Numbered from the stretch's first letter, positions 20,272 to 30,838 are shown. The stretch is 64,000 nt of DNA from an uncultured Pseudomonadales bacterium (GCA_947259995.1 CAMYOK010000011.1:124001-188000), one strand, 5' to 3'. The notes: a model not told the origin generated them from the sequence alone. A program made the numbers and translations.

Positions 20272-21629
20272 TATGAAGACACTCCCATTTTTAATTGCTC
20301 TACTACTCGTTCCATGGCTGCACTGCGTGATCCTTTCACTAGGGCAGTGTCACCTTCGTTTAATTCATTCTTAGCGGCAGCAATCAAGTCAACTTGCTTC
20401 GCAAAATGTCGTCCTGCAGCACCGAAACTTTGCGCAGCAAGAATTGCATGTTGCCCAGTCGCCCATAAGGCATCGATGCCTTTGTGTTTAGCGTACTCGC
20501 CTATCTCAGTGTGGGCTTGCGCGGCCTGCAGTCCTAGCTCTCCCATATCTCCCACTATTAGAATCTTGCGACCAGCTTGCTCTGCAAGCACATCTATTGC
20601 CGCATGAAATGAAGAAGGGCTAGCGTTGTAGCTATCATCGATCAATACCGAGTTAGAAATACCCGCAAGTAATTGCAAGCGACCAGGCACCGCACTCACA
20701 TTGGCCAAACCGCGCTGCACATCCACTAAACTTGCGCCTGACTCTAGACTGGCTGCAGCGGCGGCGAGCGCGTTAAGTACATTGTGGCGCCCTGCTAAAG
20801 CCAAACTAATAGCGATCTCCCCAATTGGCGTCACTAGCATGAAAGCACTGCGACCGTTACTCTTGAGAAGCAGATCCTTAGCCTGGTAGTCCGCGGCATT
20901 GCAAAGGGCAAAACTCTTCACTGTCTTGTCTTTTGCGCGCTCTTTCCAGATTGCGAAATGCGGGTCATCAGCATTGAGGATGGCGATGCCATCGGCGACA
21001 AGCCCGTCAATTATTTCACCTTTCGTGCGCACCACCCCGTCGAGATCACCAAAGCCTTCGATGTGTGTTGCCTCGGCATTCGTCAGGACAGCCACATTAG
21101 GGGTGACCATAGCCACCGTGTAGGCAATCTCCCCTAAGCCACTTGCCCCTAGCTCTATCACGGCACAATTGTGCTCCGCGTTGATTTCCAAAAGCGTTAG
21201 CGGTACACCAATGTGGTTATTGAAGTTTCCCTGCGTCACCAAAACGTTACGGCACTCGCTCATTATGCTCGCGCACATCTCTTTCACAGTGGTTTTGCCC
21301 TGGCTACCGGTGATCGCAATGAAATGCGCATCCGACGCTTCACGATTCAGACGTGCGATCTGACCCAGTGCTTTTGTCGTGTCAGCGACTTGTATAATAG
21401 GAGCACTGACTTGCACCGGTTTTGACACTACAGCGGCGCACGCTCTTTTTTGTATTGCGTCAGCTACAAACTCATTGCCGTCGAAATGCTCACCGACCAA
21501 CGCCACATAGAGGGAATTCTCAGACAACGCTCGAGTATCTGTGGACACAGCCGTAAAACTCACATCAGCACCAATATGCTTTCCGTAAATTACGCTGTTA
21601 ATTTGCGCTAGACTCATGTCGCGTATCAC
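20271..21629 (-). CDS. murF: UDP-MurNAc-tripeptide--D-Ala-D-Ala ligase
   Basis: MurF adds the D-Ala-D-Ala dipeptide made by Ddl. The 452-residue protein contains the ATP motif [26 protein letters not shown], and [10 protein letters not shown] in the central domain. It lies four bases after murE. A second in-frame ATG four codons in (MSLAQIN) could also be the start. Confidence 0.97.
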   Translation of the reverse strand: MIRDMSLAQINSVIYGKHIGADVSFTAVSTDTRALSENSLYVALVGEHFDGNEFVADAIQKRACAAVVSKPVQVSAPIIQVADTTKALGQIARLNREASDAHFIAITGSQGKTTVKEMCASIMSECRNVLVTQGNFNNHIGVPLTLLEINAEHNCAVIELGASGLGEIAYTVAMVTPNVAVLTNAEATHIEGFGDLDGVVRTKGEIIDGLVADGIAILNADDPHFAIWKERAKDKTVKSFALCNAADYQAKDLLLKSNGRSAFMLVTPIGEIAISLALAGRHNVLNALAAAAASLESGASLVDVQRGLANVSAVPGRLQLLAGISNSVLIDDSYNASPSSFHAAIDVLAEQAGRKILIVGDMGELGLQAAQAHTEIGEYAKHKGIDALWATGQHAILAAQSFGAAGRHFAKQVDLIAAAKNELNEGDTALVKGSRSAAMERVVEQLKMGVSS

Positions 21630-21633
21630 AGAT

Positions 21634-23187
21634 TCACCTGCGCCCTTGTTGAGAAGATTCCAGACGTCGCGCCAAAGCTAACCTGGCTTGTTTAACGTCA
21701 CTGAACGCCATTCTTTTGCCATCAATGTCTTGATAGTCTTCGTGCCCTTTTCCAGCCAAGAGCACGACGTCTCCTGCGGCAGCAGTTGAGATTGCCAGCT
21801 CGATGGCCTGAGCTCGATCGCGTTGCACCGTCAGTTTAGATTTGTCATCAATCCCGAGAACGATCTGTCTGACGATTTCATCGGCGTTCTCTTTGCGAGG
21901 ATTGTCGTCAGTGACCACTAAGATATCGGCATACTGTTCTGCCATTTCCGCCATCATGGGTCGCTTGCCCTGATCACGATTACCCCCACAACCAAACACA
22001 CACCAAATTCGACCAGCGAAGTGCTCTCGCAATGCCTTCAATGCGACACTTAAGGCATCAGGCGTATGCGCATAATCCACCACAACGGTCACGTCAGTAG
22101 TTTCATCGCCAATCATTTCCATACGACCAGACACAGCGCTAACGCGCGAAAGATGTTCGAAGAGCACATCGATATCGAAATCTGCACGGCTATGTTCACT
22201 TGCCAATAAGCACGTTAAGACAGCCATGAGATTGCTGAAGTTGAAGGTGCCAAGTAGAGCACCTTGCAACTCGCCTTCCCCAAAAGGCGTATGGACACGC
22301 GCTTTGAATCCTTCACGGTTTCGTTCTAACTTCAACGCATAGACGTCAGCCTGGGCATTTTCGACACTATAGGTATAACTCTTAACGTGTGGTGCCAAAG
22401 AGTTGAGAAGCCGACTCGCGAAAGGGTCATCAATATTGACTACAGCGCTACTTAAACTCTCGAACATGAAAAGCTTGCGCTTAGTATCCGCGTACTCGTC
22501 CATGCTGCCGTGATAATCCAAGTGATCGCGAGTCAAGTTAGTAAAGAGCGCTATGTCAAACTTCACCCCATTGACTCGATGCTGATGCAACCCTTGCGAA
22601 GACACTTCCATCGCGACACTATCCGCCCCGGCGAAACGCATATCGGCCAGCGCGCTGTGCACTTGCACAGGGTCGGGAGTCGTATAGGAAGACTCAGACA
22701 ATTTGGGTGGAATCCCAATACCTAGCGTACCGATAACCCCGCAATGTCGCTTCATGCTGTTTAAGACTTGCGCGATAAATTGTGTACAGCTTGTTTTTCC
22801 GTTGGTGCCAGTAACCCCAAACATCGTCATTGCAGCACTTGGCTCATCGAAAAAACGACTGACGATTTCACCTGTGCGTGCAGCAAGATCAGCGATAGCC
22901 ACAACGACCACTCCTTGGCGAACACTGACGCCCTGCCAGGAACCGCCGGCATGGGCAAGCACCGCCACTGCACCGCGCTCAATCGCCGCATCAATATAAT
23001 CGCGCGCATCATGATTCTTGCCAAAACATGCGAAGAAAAGATCGCCCGGTTTGATCAAGCGGCTATCTAGCTGCACACCACTGACACGCACAGCAAATGC
23101 AGAAGGTAGATCACGGGGCAATTCCGTGAAACCGTCAAGCAGTTGGTCGAGTGTTGTTGTATACAAAATATTTTCCGCTATATTCAT
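21634..23187 (-). CDS. murE: UDP-MurNAc-L-Ala-D-Glu--meso-diaminopimelate ligase
   Basis: MurE adds the third stem amino acid. The 517-residue protein has VTGTNGKTSCTQF as its ATP loop. It also has a DNPRKENAD motif; the DNPR signature in MurE is tied to meso-diaminopimelate rather than lysine specificity, as expected for Gram-negative peptidoglycan. It follows ftsI by 13 bases. Confidence 0.98.
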   Translation of the reverse strand: MNIAENILYTTTLDQLLDGFTELPRDLPSAFAVRVSGVQLDSRLIKPGDLFFACFGKNHDARDYIDAAIERGAVAVLAHAGGSWQGVSVRQGVVVVAIADLAARTGEIVSRFFDEPSAAMTMFGVTGTNGKTSCTQFIAQVLNSMKRHCGVIGTLGIGIPPKLSESSYTTPDPVQVHSALADMRFAGADSVAMEVSSQGLHQHRVNGVKFDIALFTNLTRDHLDYHGSMDEYADTKRKLFMFESLSSAVVNIDDPFASRLLNSLAPHVKSYTYSVENAQADVYALKLERNREGFKARVHTPFGEGELQGALLGTFNFSNLMAVLTCLLASEHSRADFDIDVLFEHLSRVSAVSGRMEMIGDETTDVTVVVDYAHTPDALSVALKALREHFAGRIWCVFGCGGNRDQGKRPMMAEMAEQYADILVVTDDNPRKENADEIVRQIVLGIDDKSKLTVQRDRAQAIELAISTAAAGDVVLLAGKGHEDYQDIDGKRMAFSDVKQARLALARRLESSQQGRR

Positions 23188-23200
23188 TGCGCTGCTCCCA

Positions 23201-24937
23201 TTAGAGTGCGCTTAGTTTCAACAATTGTGCATCATCCAATCGGTCGGGCGTGACGTTCAAAATACGCATTGCACCAGTGACGATCTTCGAGAACAGTGGC
23301 GCAGCAACTTGGCTGCCGTAGTGCTCACGACCACTGGGCTCATTCATAATGATCACGACCACAATGCGCGGATCACTAGCGGGGGCATACCCCACGAAGA
23401 GTGAATTATAAATATTACTTTCATAACCCGAGGCGCCCACAACGTGAGCGGTACCCGTCTTCCCAGCTACGCTATAAAATGGGACGTTGGCCGCCGTAGC
23501 GCCACCGCCTCTCTCTTTGTCTACTACGGTCTCTAATGCCGTCATAACATTTCTAGAAATACTCTCACTCAAGACACGCTCAGTGGGCATTGTGGCCAAG
23601 GCATTTTCTTGTACTTTTAACATCGAGACAGGTTTCTTAATGCCGCCGCCCACTAAAGTTGTGTAGGCACTCGCAAGTTGCAGTGCGGATACAGACAAGC
23701 CATAGCCGTAGGAAAGTGTTGCTGTTTCAATGTCATGCCAAATGCGGTGATTTGGAAGAACGCCACTGCGCTCACCGGGAAATCCTGTTCCCGTATCCGT
23801 GCCAAACCCAACACGCTCAAGCAAGTTTCGCAAGGGCTCGTGACCGATTGCTAAAGCCAATTTTGTCGCGCCAACATTGCTCGACTTGGTAATAACCCCT
23901 TGCACTGTCAATACACCATGATTAATGGCGCGCGTGGTGGCATCCGTGACATAGTCTCGTCCAACCCTAATACGGCCTGGATTTGTATCGACTAAAGTTT
24001 CCGGCGTGAACATGCCAGACTCCAGCGCGGCAGCGACAGTGAATGCCTTCACTGTAGATCCAGGCTCTACCAGATCCGTCACAGCACGATTACGCAACGC
24101 ACTAAAATCCGTGATGGTGCTGCGATTATTCGGGTTATAGGAAGGCTGGTTGACCATCGCCAGCACTTCACCAGTCGCAACGTCCATCACCACTACAGAA
24201 GCTGAACGTGCTCCGCGCAGCATGTATTCGGATTTCAATTCTTTGTAAGCATGATTTTGAATTCGAAAATCGATACTCAACTCTAAATCTTGCCCAGGTT
24301 GGGCGGGCGCTAGGGTGTCTAATTCTTTAATGACTCGCCCACGACGGTCTTTCATCACCTGCTGTCGCCCAGGCACGCCTTGCAACCACTCATCATAGGC
24401 TAGCTCTAAGCCTTCTTGACCGCTGTCATCGACATTGGTGAAGCCAACCACATGAGCCGCAATCTCGCCTTGCGGGTAGTAACGTTGATACTCCTGGCGC
24501 GAATAGACACCATCGATTCCCAAAGCCAACACTCGGTCTGCTTCTGCCGGCGACATGCGACGCTTAACGAAGAGAAATTCTTTGTCAGAGTTAGAGGCGA
24601 TATTGGCCGCCAACACTTGTGACTCCATCTGCAACTCGAACGCCAAAATCTCTATATCTCTTAACTCTTGCGAAATCTCCTTTGGGTTTACCCAAATAGA
24701 TTTTACAGGCGTGCTAACCGCTAAAGGCTCACCGTTGCGATCGGTAATCATGCCGCGATTGGCTGACAAAGGTTCGGTGCGAATGGTGCGCGCATCCCCT
24801 TGACCTTGCAGAAAGTCTTTTTGCAACACATGCAAAGAGGTTAGCTTCCAGAACACCGCGATAACACATAGCAGCATCACAAAGAAGATAAGGTATAGAC
24901 GCCATACAATTGGCTTATGTTGTGTCTTATTAGTCAT
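23201..24937 (-). CDS. ftsI: septal transpeptidase FtsI (PBP3)
   Basis: FtsI is the class B penicillin-binding protein that cross-links septal peptidoglycan with FtsW. After one membrane helix (about 12-35) come the pedestal domain and a transpeptidase domain with all three active-site motifs: GSTVK (Ser near 294), SSN in KSSNVGATK, and KTG in AGKTGTAHV. An in-frame start lies 51 bases upstream, but the ATG at 24937 (MTNKTQH) gives 578 residues. It overlaps the ftsL end by eight bases, a typical coupled arrangement, so I prefer it. Confidence 0.97.
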   Translation of the reverse strand: MTNKTQHKPIVWRLYLIFFVMLLCVIAVFWKLTSLHVLQKDFLQGQGDARTIRTEPLSANRGMITDRNGEPLAVSTPVKSIWVNPKEISQELRDIEILAFELQMESQVLAANIASNSDKEFLFVKRRMSPAEADRVLALGIDGVYSRQEYQRYYPQGEIAAHVVGFTNVDDSGQEGLELAYDEWLQGVPGRQQVMKDRRGRVIKELDTLAPAQPGQDLELSIDFRIQNHAYKELKSEYMLRGARSASVVVMDVATGEVLAMVNQPSYNPNNRSTITDFSALRNRAVTDLVEPGSTVKAFTVAAALESGMFTPETLVDTNPGRIRVGRDYVTDATTRAINHGVLTVQGVITKSSNVGATKLALAIGHEPLRNLLERVGFGTDTGTGFPGERSGVLPNHRIWHDIETATLSYGYGLSVSALQLASAYTTLVGGGIKKPVSMLKVQENALATMPTERVLSESISRNVMTALETVVDKERGGGATAANVPFYSVAGKTGTAHVVGASGYESNIYNSLFVGYAPASDPRIVVVIIMNEPSGREHYGSQVAAPLFSKIVTGAMRILNVTPDRLDDAQLLKLSAL

Positions 24938-25283
24938 AACGCACCATGACGATTTCCGAGATATCCGGTATCTCCATCGCAAGCTCATCTGTAGCCTTGC
25001 GCTCGATCCTGCTCTCCAAACTAAACGTACTCTGTTCGATCAACAACTGACCCCACTGCACTTGCAGCTCATTGCGCTGAGTCTTTAGCTGCTGCAACTC
25101 ATTGAGCAAATAACGATTCTTAAAAGTGGTATAGATAACCGATATCCCAGAGACCAACACGCAGAGCAACAACAGCAAAATTACGACCATGCGTGGCGAG
25201 AATAATGCCGACCAGCGATAGACAGTGGTTTGCATTGCCGCACGTCGCGCATGTACATTAATTTTATTGGCCTGGGCTCTCAT
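24930..25283 (-). CDS. ftsL: cell division protein FtsL
   Basis: FtsL is a short bitopic inner-membrane protein forming the FtsQLB complex that activates FtsWI. The 117-residue sequence has a basic N-terminus, one hydrophobic helix (about residues 30-50) and a periplasmic coiled coil with heptad leucines (LLNELQQLKTQRNELQVQW). It sits between rsmH and ftsI, where ftsL is always found, and its 3' end overlaps ftsI. Sequence conservation in this family is low, so position and topology carry the call. Confidence 0.93.
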   Translation of the reverse strand: MRAQANKINVHARRAAMQTTVYRWSALFSPRMVVILLLLLCVLVSGISVIYTTFKNRYLLNELQQLKTQRNELQVQWGQLLIEQSTFSLESRIERKATDELAMEIPDISEIVMVRYD

Positions 25284-25316
25284 AAAGGCATCTTCTTTTA
25301 ATAAGACTTTATGTTC

Positions 25317-26261
25317 TTATGCGATTTTTTCAGCGATGCGCATAATGGCACTGCGCGATCTTTGATTGCGTGCCACTTCTTCGCCACTCGCTTTCACAGC
25401 TTTTCCAATTTTCTTAACGCGCGGATTGAGGTCCGCAAACTGCACCGGCACACCCGCAGGGTAATCATCTCCGCGAGCCTGCTTGGCAATAAACTGTTTA
25501 ACGATACGATCTTCTAAAGAGTGAAAACTAATCACTACCAAACGCCCACCAACACTCAACACTTCTAGTGCCTGGTTTAGAACGCTTTGCAGATCTTCAA
25601 GCTCACGATTGATGTGAATACGGATGGCTTGGAATGCGCGCGTTGCTGGGTGCTTGTGTTTCTCCCACGCGGGATTGGCCTGCTTCACAATTTCGGCTAA
25701 CTGTAATGTCGTAGTAATGGGAGTCTCTTTGCGGTACTCAACTATGGCGCGTGCCATGCGACGAGAGAATTTTTCTTCGCCGTAGCGATAGATGACGTCA
25801 GCAATCTCTTGCTCTGCCGCCGCCTCTATCCACTGCGCTGCACTTTGCCCTTCATTCGGATTCATTCTCATATCCAAAGGACCATCTTGAGTGAAACTGA
25901 AACCGCGCTGTGCCTCGTCCAATTGCGGCGAGGACACGCCTAAATCCAACAATATCCCGCTCACCTTGCCCGTCTTTCCTGCCAACTCCACTAACTGTGC
26001 CAACATGGAAAAACTTCCTTGGGCGATCTCAAAACGCGAATCCGTGCCGAACTCCTGCTCTGCCGTAGCGATTGCCTGTGGATCTTTATCAATCCCTAGC
26101 AACCGCCCATCTTCATCCAATATGGAAAGAATCAGTTTTGAATGACCACCACGGCCAAACGTCCCGTCCACGTAAAAACCTGATTTGTCCGTTATCAATG
26201 CCTCGACAGCAGGTGCCAATAACACGGTCTCGTGTGATGCGTCTTTGGTTTGTTCTGTCAT
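25317..26261 (-). CDS. rsmH: 16S rRNA (cytosine-1402-N4)-methyltransferase
   Basis: RsmH (MraW) methylates C1402 of 16S rRNA using S-adenosylmethionine. The 314-residue protein has the SAM loop [21 protein letters not shown], the GPLDMRMN motif and [11 protein letters not shown] near the C-terminus. It is second in the dcw cluster after mraZ. The partner RsmI, which adds the 2'-O methyl group to the same base, is encoded about 4.6 kb away in this window. Confidence 0.98.
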   Translation of the reverse strand: MTEQTKDASHETVLLAPAVEALITDKSGFYVDGTFGRGGHSKLILSILDEDGRLLGIDKDPQAIATAEQEFGTDSRFEIAQGSFSMLAQLVELAGKTGKVSGILLDLGVSSPQLDEAQRGFSFTQDGPLDMRMNPNEGQSAAQWIEAAAEQEIADVIYRYGEEKFSRRMARAIVEYRKETPITTTLQLAEIVKQANPAWEKHKHPATRAFQAIRIHINRELEDLQSVLNQALEVLSVGGRLVVISFHSLEDRIVKQFIAKQARGDDYPAGVPVQFADLNPRVKKIGKAVKASGEEVARNQRSRSAIMRIAEKIA

Positions 26262-26328
26262 GCGCTCTTCCCCAACACGTCATTCCAAACAAAACACTCA
26301 AAGAAACGCGGCAAATATTGAACGCCCA

Positions 26329-26784
26329 TCACAATGAAAGCGACTGTAGTTCGGCAGGCATTTCGCCGCTCGAACTTGTTTCTGACAACCAAAGCTCAGT
26401 CTGCTCAGCCCAGTTTTTCTCGCTCCAAAGCTCTAGCTTTTTCCCTTGACCGACCAAGGCCACATGCTTATCAAGCTCTGCGTGATTGCGCAGCACTTGC
26501 GATAACAAGATACGACCACTGCGATCCATCTCAAGATCGGTGGCATAACCAATCATCATGCGCTGAAACTTACGCGTCTCTGGGTTGAAGCTAGACAAGC
26601 TTTCAATTTTCTTCTGAATGTCTTCCCAGGTATCGATTGGGTAAATCAACAAGCACTTCGCCATTGGGTCGATAGTTGCCACAAGACGGCCATCAAAATC
26701 GCTATGCAATTGATCACGATAGCGCGCTGGCATAGCCATCCGCCCTTTCGGATCCAAATTGATAACGTTGACGCCTCTGAACAC
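26329..26784 (-). CDS. mraZ: transcriptional regulator MraZ
   Basis: MraZ is an AbrB-fold DNA-binding protein that represses the dcw promoter from which it is itself transcribed. The 151-residue protein begins MFRGVNVINLDPKGRMAMP and contains the two tandem SpoVT/AbrB-like half-domains; the second carries LEMDRSGRILLSQVLR. Four 10-bp-spaced TGGRN-type repeats lie just upstream of its start, matching the known operator design. It is the first gene of the cluster. Confidence 0.98.
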   Translation of the reverse strand: MFRGVNVINLDPKGRMAMPARYRDQLHSDFDGRLVATIDPMAKCLLIYPIDTWEDIQKKIESLSSFNPETRKFQRMMIGYATDLEMDRSGRILLSQVLRNHAELDKHVALVGQGKKLELWSEKNWAEQTELWLSETSSSGEMPAELQSLSL

Positions 26785-26827
26785 TGTCTTTCCCTTTAGC
26801 CTTTGTTAGTTTTTCCACTGGAGGGCA

Positions 26828-26867
26828 ATTTTCTCCACTTTTCTACAGAATTACCCACTTTTTTCCA
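26828..26867 (-). promoter_or_regulatory. MraZ operator: four direct repeats at 10-bp spacing
   Basis: On the minus strand four consecutive 10-mers begin TGGAA, TGGGT, TGTAG and TGGAG. Known MraZ boxes are TGGGN direct repeats separated by five bases, usually three or four in a row, just upstream of mraZ. The array starts only about 3-10 bases downstream of the predicted start site and ends 44 bases before the mraZ ATG, so bound MraZ would block transcription. Confidence 0.75.
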
Positions 26868-26876
26868 CCTTGCGAC

Positions 26877-26905
26877 ACTATAGGCACAGCAATGCCCTAG
26901 CGCAA
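26877..26905 (-). promoter_or_regulatory. dcw cluster sigma70 promoter (Pmra)
   Basis: On the minus strand TTGCGC (26900-26905) and TATAGT (26877-26882) are separated by exactly 17 bases, with the start site expected near 26870. It lies immediately upstream of the MraZ repeat array. The remaining 180 bases up to the rnpB 3' end are A/T-rich and hold no gene that I can support. Confidence 0.65.
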
Positions 26906-27083
26906 GCACTATTTGTGCGTTTTTTTAGGAAAATGCTTATAAAAATCCGGAAGTTACGTGCGATGCTTCGCGCAAACGAAGGGAACAATAGCAATATCAG
27001 AACACTAGCAATTACACTTAAAGTGGTTTGTTAAGAGAGGGGTGTTTTTTGCTAATGTGATACACACTACAAGAAGGGAAAAA

Positions 27084-27470
<387 letters not shown>

Positions 27471-27475
27471 GGCGC

Positions 27476-27504
27476 AGATTAAGGCAGCCCGCCAGTTTAT
27501 ACAA
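27476..27504 (-). promoter_or_regulatory. possible rnpB promoter
   Basis: TTGTAT (27499-27504) and TAATCT (27476-27481) on the minus strand are 17 bases apart, placing the start site within a few bases of the P1 5' strand. The -35 is weak. Confidence 0.4.
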
Positions 27505-27603
27505 GCTAATTGTGCTATTGAGCGCACACTTAGGCGCTATGCAAGCGCGCAAACTCTGTGGCACACTCAGCCACGCACTCGCTGTTTCTTTCCACGAGCA
27601 CAC

Positions 27604-30177
27604 ATGACAAGCATTTCATCGTTGCCTATGACTATGACACGCATTGCGCTGCGCACAGGTCTATTTGTGCTCACTCTTTGCGCTACAGCTGTTCTATTCG
27701 GCTTCCTATTTCTCGACAGCATCGCCCGCATTGCCCTCGCTCCATCCCTATCGGAGTTGGGAGTGGAGCTCGAGGAAATTGCTGGCCTGCAGCTGCGCAC
27801 TCAAACCATCCAGATAGAGCGCATCGACTTTCGTTTCAGTAATAGCCCCCAAGCAAGCCAACTCGATCAGCTGACCATCGATTACAATTGGCAAGAGCTA
27901 CTCGCAGGGCGAGTCACGAATATTCATGCCGAAAGCCTGCATTTAGTGCTCGCCGAGCCAAACCAAAGCGACGCGCCCGATGCCAATACCGGCTTGGATA
28001 CCCTCCCTTCGCTGCACAGCATTGTGCCACTACTTGCCGGCACCCCGTTTGAATCGATGACGATAGACTCGCTCACTGTTAACCCCTATCTCGAAGCCGC
28101 ACTTGTGCGCATTCAGCATCGCGACAATACGCTAGAAATCGCACTCGCACAGCCCAGCACCGACGTTGAACTTAAGCTGCATTGGCCCGAGGCGGCTGCA
28201 ACAAACCTCACAGGCACTCTCACATTAGAGCACAGCCACCGCCCTGCTCTGGAACTCGCCTTCACTCTTAGTGAGCAAGATGAGCAAGCGCGCTTACAGA
28301 CAAGCGTGCGCTCGCAAACGGAACAACTACAGGCACTATTAGACGAACATCAACTCCTGCTGTTGCCGTTTATTAAGCTACACGGTGAATTCGTTTTTGA
28401 GCTCACTCTGAGCACCAGCAACACTCCCGAGCGCGACCTAGCCTTCTCATTTGTGGCACCAGCCTCACAACCCCTTGCTATTGATATTGGTGAGAACATG
28501 CCGCTTGAAATGGGCACCATGCAGTGGCTCAACACCGCCGAGCTAAGCGTCAATGGCGATGTTGGCTTGTCGGAGCTTGGCATGAGTATCAACGCCAGTG
28601 CGCTCACTGGACAGTTGATGGTCACCCCTTCGCAAGCTCCGGCCACCACCATGACAATCAGCATCCCGTCATTAGCAGTGACTTGCTCTGACATCGAACA
28701 TTGCTCGGCACAGCTGCGCACCACCCTGCAACTGGACAGCTTCGCCGCAGGCTCCTTGAGCGCACAAACCGTATTAGCCTTCAGCGACTTCAGCATGAAT
28801 TTGTCCCCCGAACAGACGCAAATTACCTTTGCACAAGGCTCTCGCCTTGAGGCCGCCATATTAAGTGCCGCAGACCTCTCTTTGCTAAACCCCAACCTGC
28901 TCGTGCAAGACACTTTAGCGCTCACGCTCGCCAGCAACGGCGACTGGGAAGTAGCAAGCGATGCCATTGACCTATTTGTTCCGGACCTCATTCATGCTGA
29001 GAAAAGCACGCACTTCGCTATCGCCGCACAACAGTTTCGGGCCAGCAACTCTGCGACTAATACGCAGGGCTTGCAGCTTGCAAGCACACTGCAATTTAGA
29101 AACATCGGTAGTGACTGGCTAGCGTTCTCGTTACGCAAACCCGAAGCGAACCTAAAGCTTGCACTGCGCGAAGAGCACATCGACTTACAGGGCAACGTCC
29201 GCTTGGCAGATCGTGAAGTTCTGCAAATAGACGCAATTTGGGAGTTGCCTCAGAACAACGGCACACTGCAAATAATGATTCCTGAACTTTCCTTCGCACA
29301 AAGCGGTCAAAGCTTTAGCCAGTTTTTCTTCCGCCCCCCATTTAATGCCGATCTCCTTGATGGTTCATTACAGGGGCAAGCGTCTTTACAGGTGCGGCAA
29401 GACGACGCTCTAAACTGGCTAGTCGATGGGCCCGTTTCAATAAGCGCAAATGCTATAAGCGGCTTCTATGAGGAGATAGGACTGATCAACTTCAACACAG
29501 TCTTGCAAGGCGAGTTCGTGGCCAGCTCTCAGTTTATAAGCGAGGCTAATCAAGCCATTAGCATCGAGCGCATCGACGTTGGCTTACCGGTTGAAAACAT
29601 CATGCTCAACTATGCAATCAACACAGAAGACTCAACAGTGGCGATCGATGCATTGGAGGCAACGCTCTTTCGCGGCAAGGTTCGTAGCCGTCGAATAGAC
29701 TATGATTGGAATGCTGAGCACAATCAGGCAGAGCTAATCATCGAACGCTTGGATCTTGCCCGCCTGCTCGACCTTGCGGCCTATGACGCAGTGCGCGCTA
29801 CAGGCTTGCTTAGCGGCACCCTTCCTGTCGCCCTTACCGGGCTGAAGCCCTCTATTGGCGCAGGAAAGCTCTATGTCGAAGCGCCAGGTGGCGCTATTCA
29901 TTACGCTGCCTTAGGAGCAGGAGGTGGCAATGCGGCGCTCGACTTCGTCAACGAAGCCCTAAGTAATTACCAGTACGATCTTATGGAAACTACTGTCGAA
30001 TATCAGCCCAGCGGCGAGTTAGACTTAGGGGTAAGATTACAAGGCTTAAACCCTGACATGAACAATGGCCAACGCATCAATTTGAACTTGAACATCAATG
30101 ATAATATTCCAGCGCTCTTGCAAAGTTTGCAGTCAGGACGCTCCATTGCAGAGGCGGTAGAACGTGCACTACAGTAA
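27604..30177 (+). CDS. ydbH: YdbH family intermembrane lipid-transport bridge protein
   Basis: YdbH is an AsmA-like protein that, with TamB and YhdP, carries phospholipid between inner and outer membranes in E. coli. The 857-residue protein has an N-terminal membrane anchor (about 13-38) followed by a long, strand-rich periplasmic region with no enzyme motifs, as expected for a lipid-conducting groove. It ends with INLNLNINDNIPALLQSL, the family's C-terminal signature. The ynbE and ydbL genes follow in the same operon, which makes the family call secure even though sequence identity in this family is low. Confidence 0.88.
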   Translation: MTSISSLPMTMTRIALRTGLFVLTLCATAVLFGFLFLDSIARIALAPSLSELGVELEEIAGLQLRTQTIQIERIDFRFSNSPQASQLDQLTIDYNWQELLAGRVTNIHAESLHLVLAEPNQSDAPDANTGLDTLPSLHSIVPLLAGTPFESMTIDSLTVNPYLEAALVRIQHRDNTLEIALAQPSTDVELKLHWPEAAATNLTGTLTLEHSHRPALELAFTLSEQDEQARLQTSVRSQTEQLQALLDEHQLLLLPFIKLHGEFVFELTLSTSNTPERDLAFSFVAPASQPLAIDIGENMPLEMGTMQWLNTAELSVNGDVGLSELGMSINASALTGQLMVTPSQAPATTMTISIPSLAVTCSDIEHCSAQLRTTLQLDSFAAGSLSAQTVLAFSDFSMNLSPEQTQITFAQGSRLEAAILSAADLSLLNPNLLVQDTLALTLASNGDWEVASDAIDLFVPDLIHAEKSTHFAIAAQQFRASNSATNTQGLQLASTLQFRNIGSDWLAFSLRKPEANLKLALREEHIDLQGNVRLADREVLQIDAIWELPQNNGTLQIMIPELSFAQSGQSFSQFFFRPPFNADLLDGSLQGQASLQVRQDDALNWLVDGPVSISANAISGFYEEIGLINFNTVLQGEFVASSQFISEANQAISIERIDVGLPVENIMLNYAINTEDSTVAIDALEATLFRGKVRSRRIDYDWNAEHNQAELIIERLDLARLLDLAAYDAVRATGLLSGTLPVALTGLKPSIGAGKLYVEAPGGAIHYAALGAGGGNAALDFVNEALSNYQYDLMETTVEYQPSGELDLGVRLQGLNPDMNNGQRINLNLNINDNIPALLQSLQSGRSIAEAVERALQ

Positions 30178-30291
30178 GAAAATTTGCGAGGCAGTTAAGC
30201 TATGATTAAGCTGGCCCTGCTATAGTAAACTCGCAATCGATTATTAATGCCTCCCCTAACACTAGGCGCGGCGCTTAACCTAGGACTTTTT

Positions 30292-30483
30292 ATGCCAAGC
30301 CGTACACCGATATTCGTTATGCTTGCCGCCGTACTTCTTGTCGCTTGCACCCCCACGGTCCAAGTGGCGGTACCCAACGAGCCTATAACTATTAATCTTA
30401 ATGTTCGCATCGAACACGAAATTCGCGTCAAAGTAGAGAGAGAGCTCGATGACATCTTTAGCGACGACAGTGATTTATTCTAA
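30292..30483 (+). CDS. ynbE: YnbE family lipoprotein
   Basis: YnbE is a small outer-membrane lipoprotein that stacks on the C-terminus of YdbH to complete the bridge to the outer membrane. The product of 63 residues has a signal peptide with a lipobox (LLVAC) and then a short mature chain with NEPITINLNVRIEHEIRVKV, which is the family's beta-strand pairing region. A start at 30247 is possible, but the ATG at 30292 gives a normal lipoprotein signal. It lies between ydbH and ydbL. Confidence 0.88.
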   Translation: MPSRTPIFVMLAAVLLVACTPTVQVAVPNEPITINLNVRIEHEIRVKVERELDDIFSDDSDLF

Positions 30484-30499
30484 TTTTGGAGATTTTGGT

Positions 30500-30838
30500 A
30501 TGCGCCTAGTTAAACGTCTTACACAGTTTGTGTTTTTATTTGCAATGATGAGCAGCATCGCTCTTGCCGCCACTTTAGAGGAAGCAAAAGCTGCCGGGCA
30601 AATTGGTGAGAAACAAGATGGCTATATTGGCTTTGTGCAAACCAACGTACCCGCCGATGTGGCTGCGTTAGTTGCCGATGTGAATGCCCAACGGCGGCAG
30701 CGTTATGAACAGATTGCCCGTGAAAATGGCATCGATATCCGCGAGGTCGCGAAACTGGCATTTACGCGCGCCTTAGAGAACACATTGTCCGGCAATTTTG
30801 TTGAAGCTAGCCCAGGACAATGGACGCGAAAACCATAA
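30500..30838 (+). CDS. ydbL: YdbL family DUF1318 protein
   Basis: YdbL is a periplasmic protein thought to act as a chaperone that keeps the YdbH-YnbE complex in proper form. The 112-residue product has a signal peptide (cleavage likely after ALA near residue 24) and the DUF1318 segment with AKAAGQIGEKQDGYIGFV followed by a helix of alternating charge. The ATG at 30500 is preceded by TTGGAG; a longer in-frame reading overlaps ynbE but gives no signal peptide at the N-terminus. It converges with rsmI 22 bases away. Confidence 0.9.
   Translation: MRLVKRLTQFVFLFAMMSSIALAATLEEAKAAGQIGEKQDGYIGFVQTNVPADVAALVADVNAQRRQRYEQIARENGIDIREVAKLAFTRALENTLSGNFVEASPGQWTRKP

Noticed and set aside
28350..28991. 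213-codon open frame antisense to ydbH
   Set aside because: It lies wholly within a well-supported gene, has serine-rich low-complexity character and no ribosome site; it is a shadow frame.
30184..30236. TTGCGAG...CTCGCAA inverted repeat between ydbH and ynbE
   Set aside because: Seven-base arms over a 39-base separation are weak, there is no terminator tract, and nothing else supports a role.
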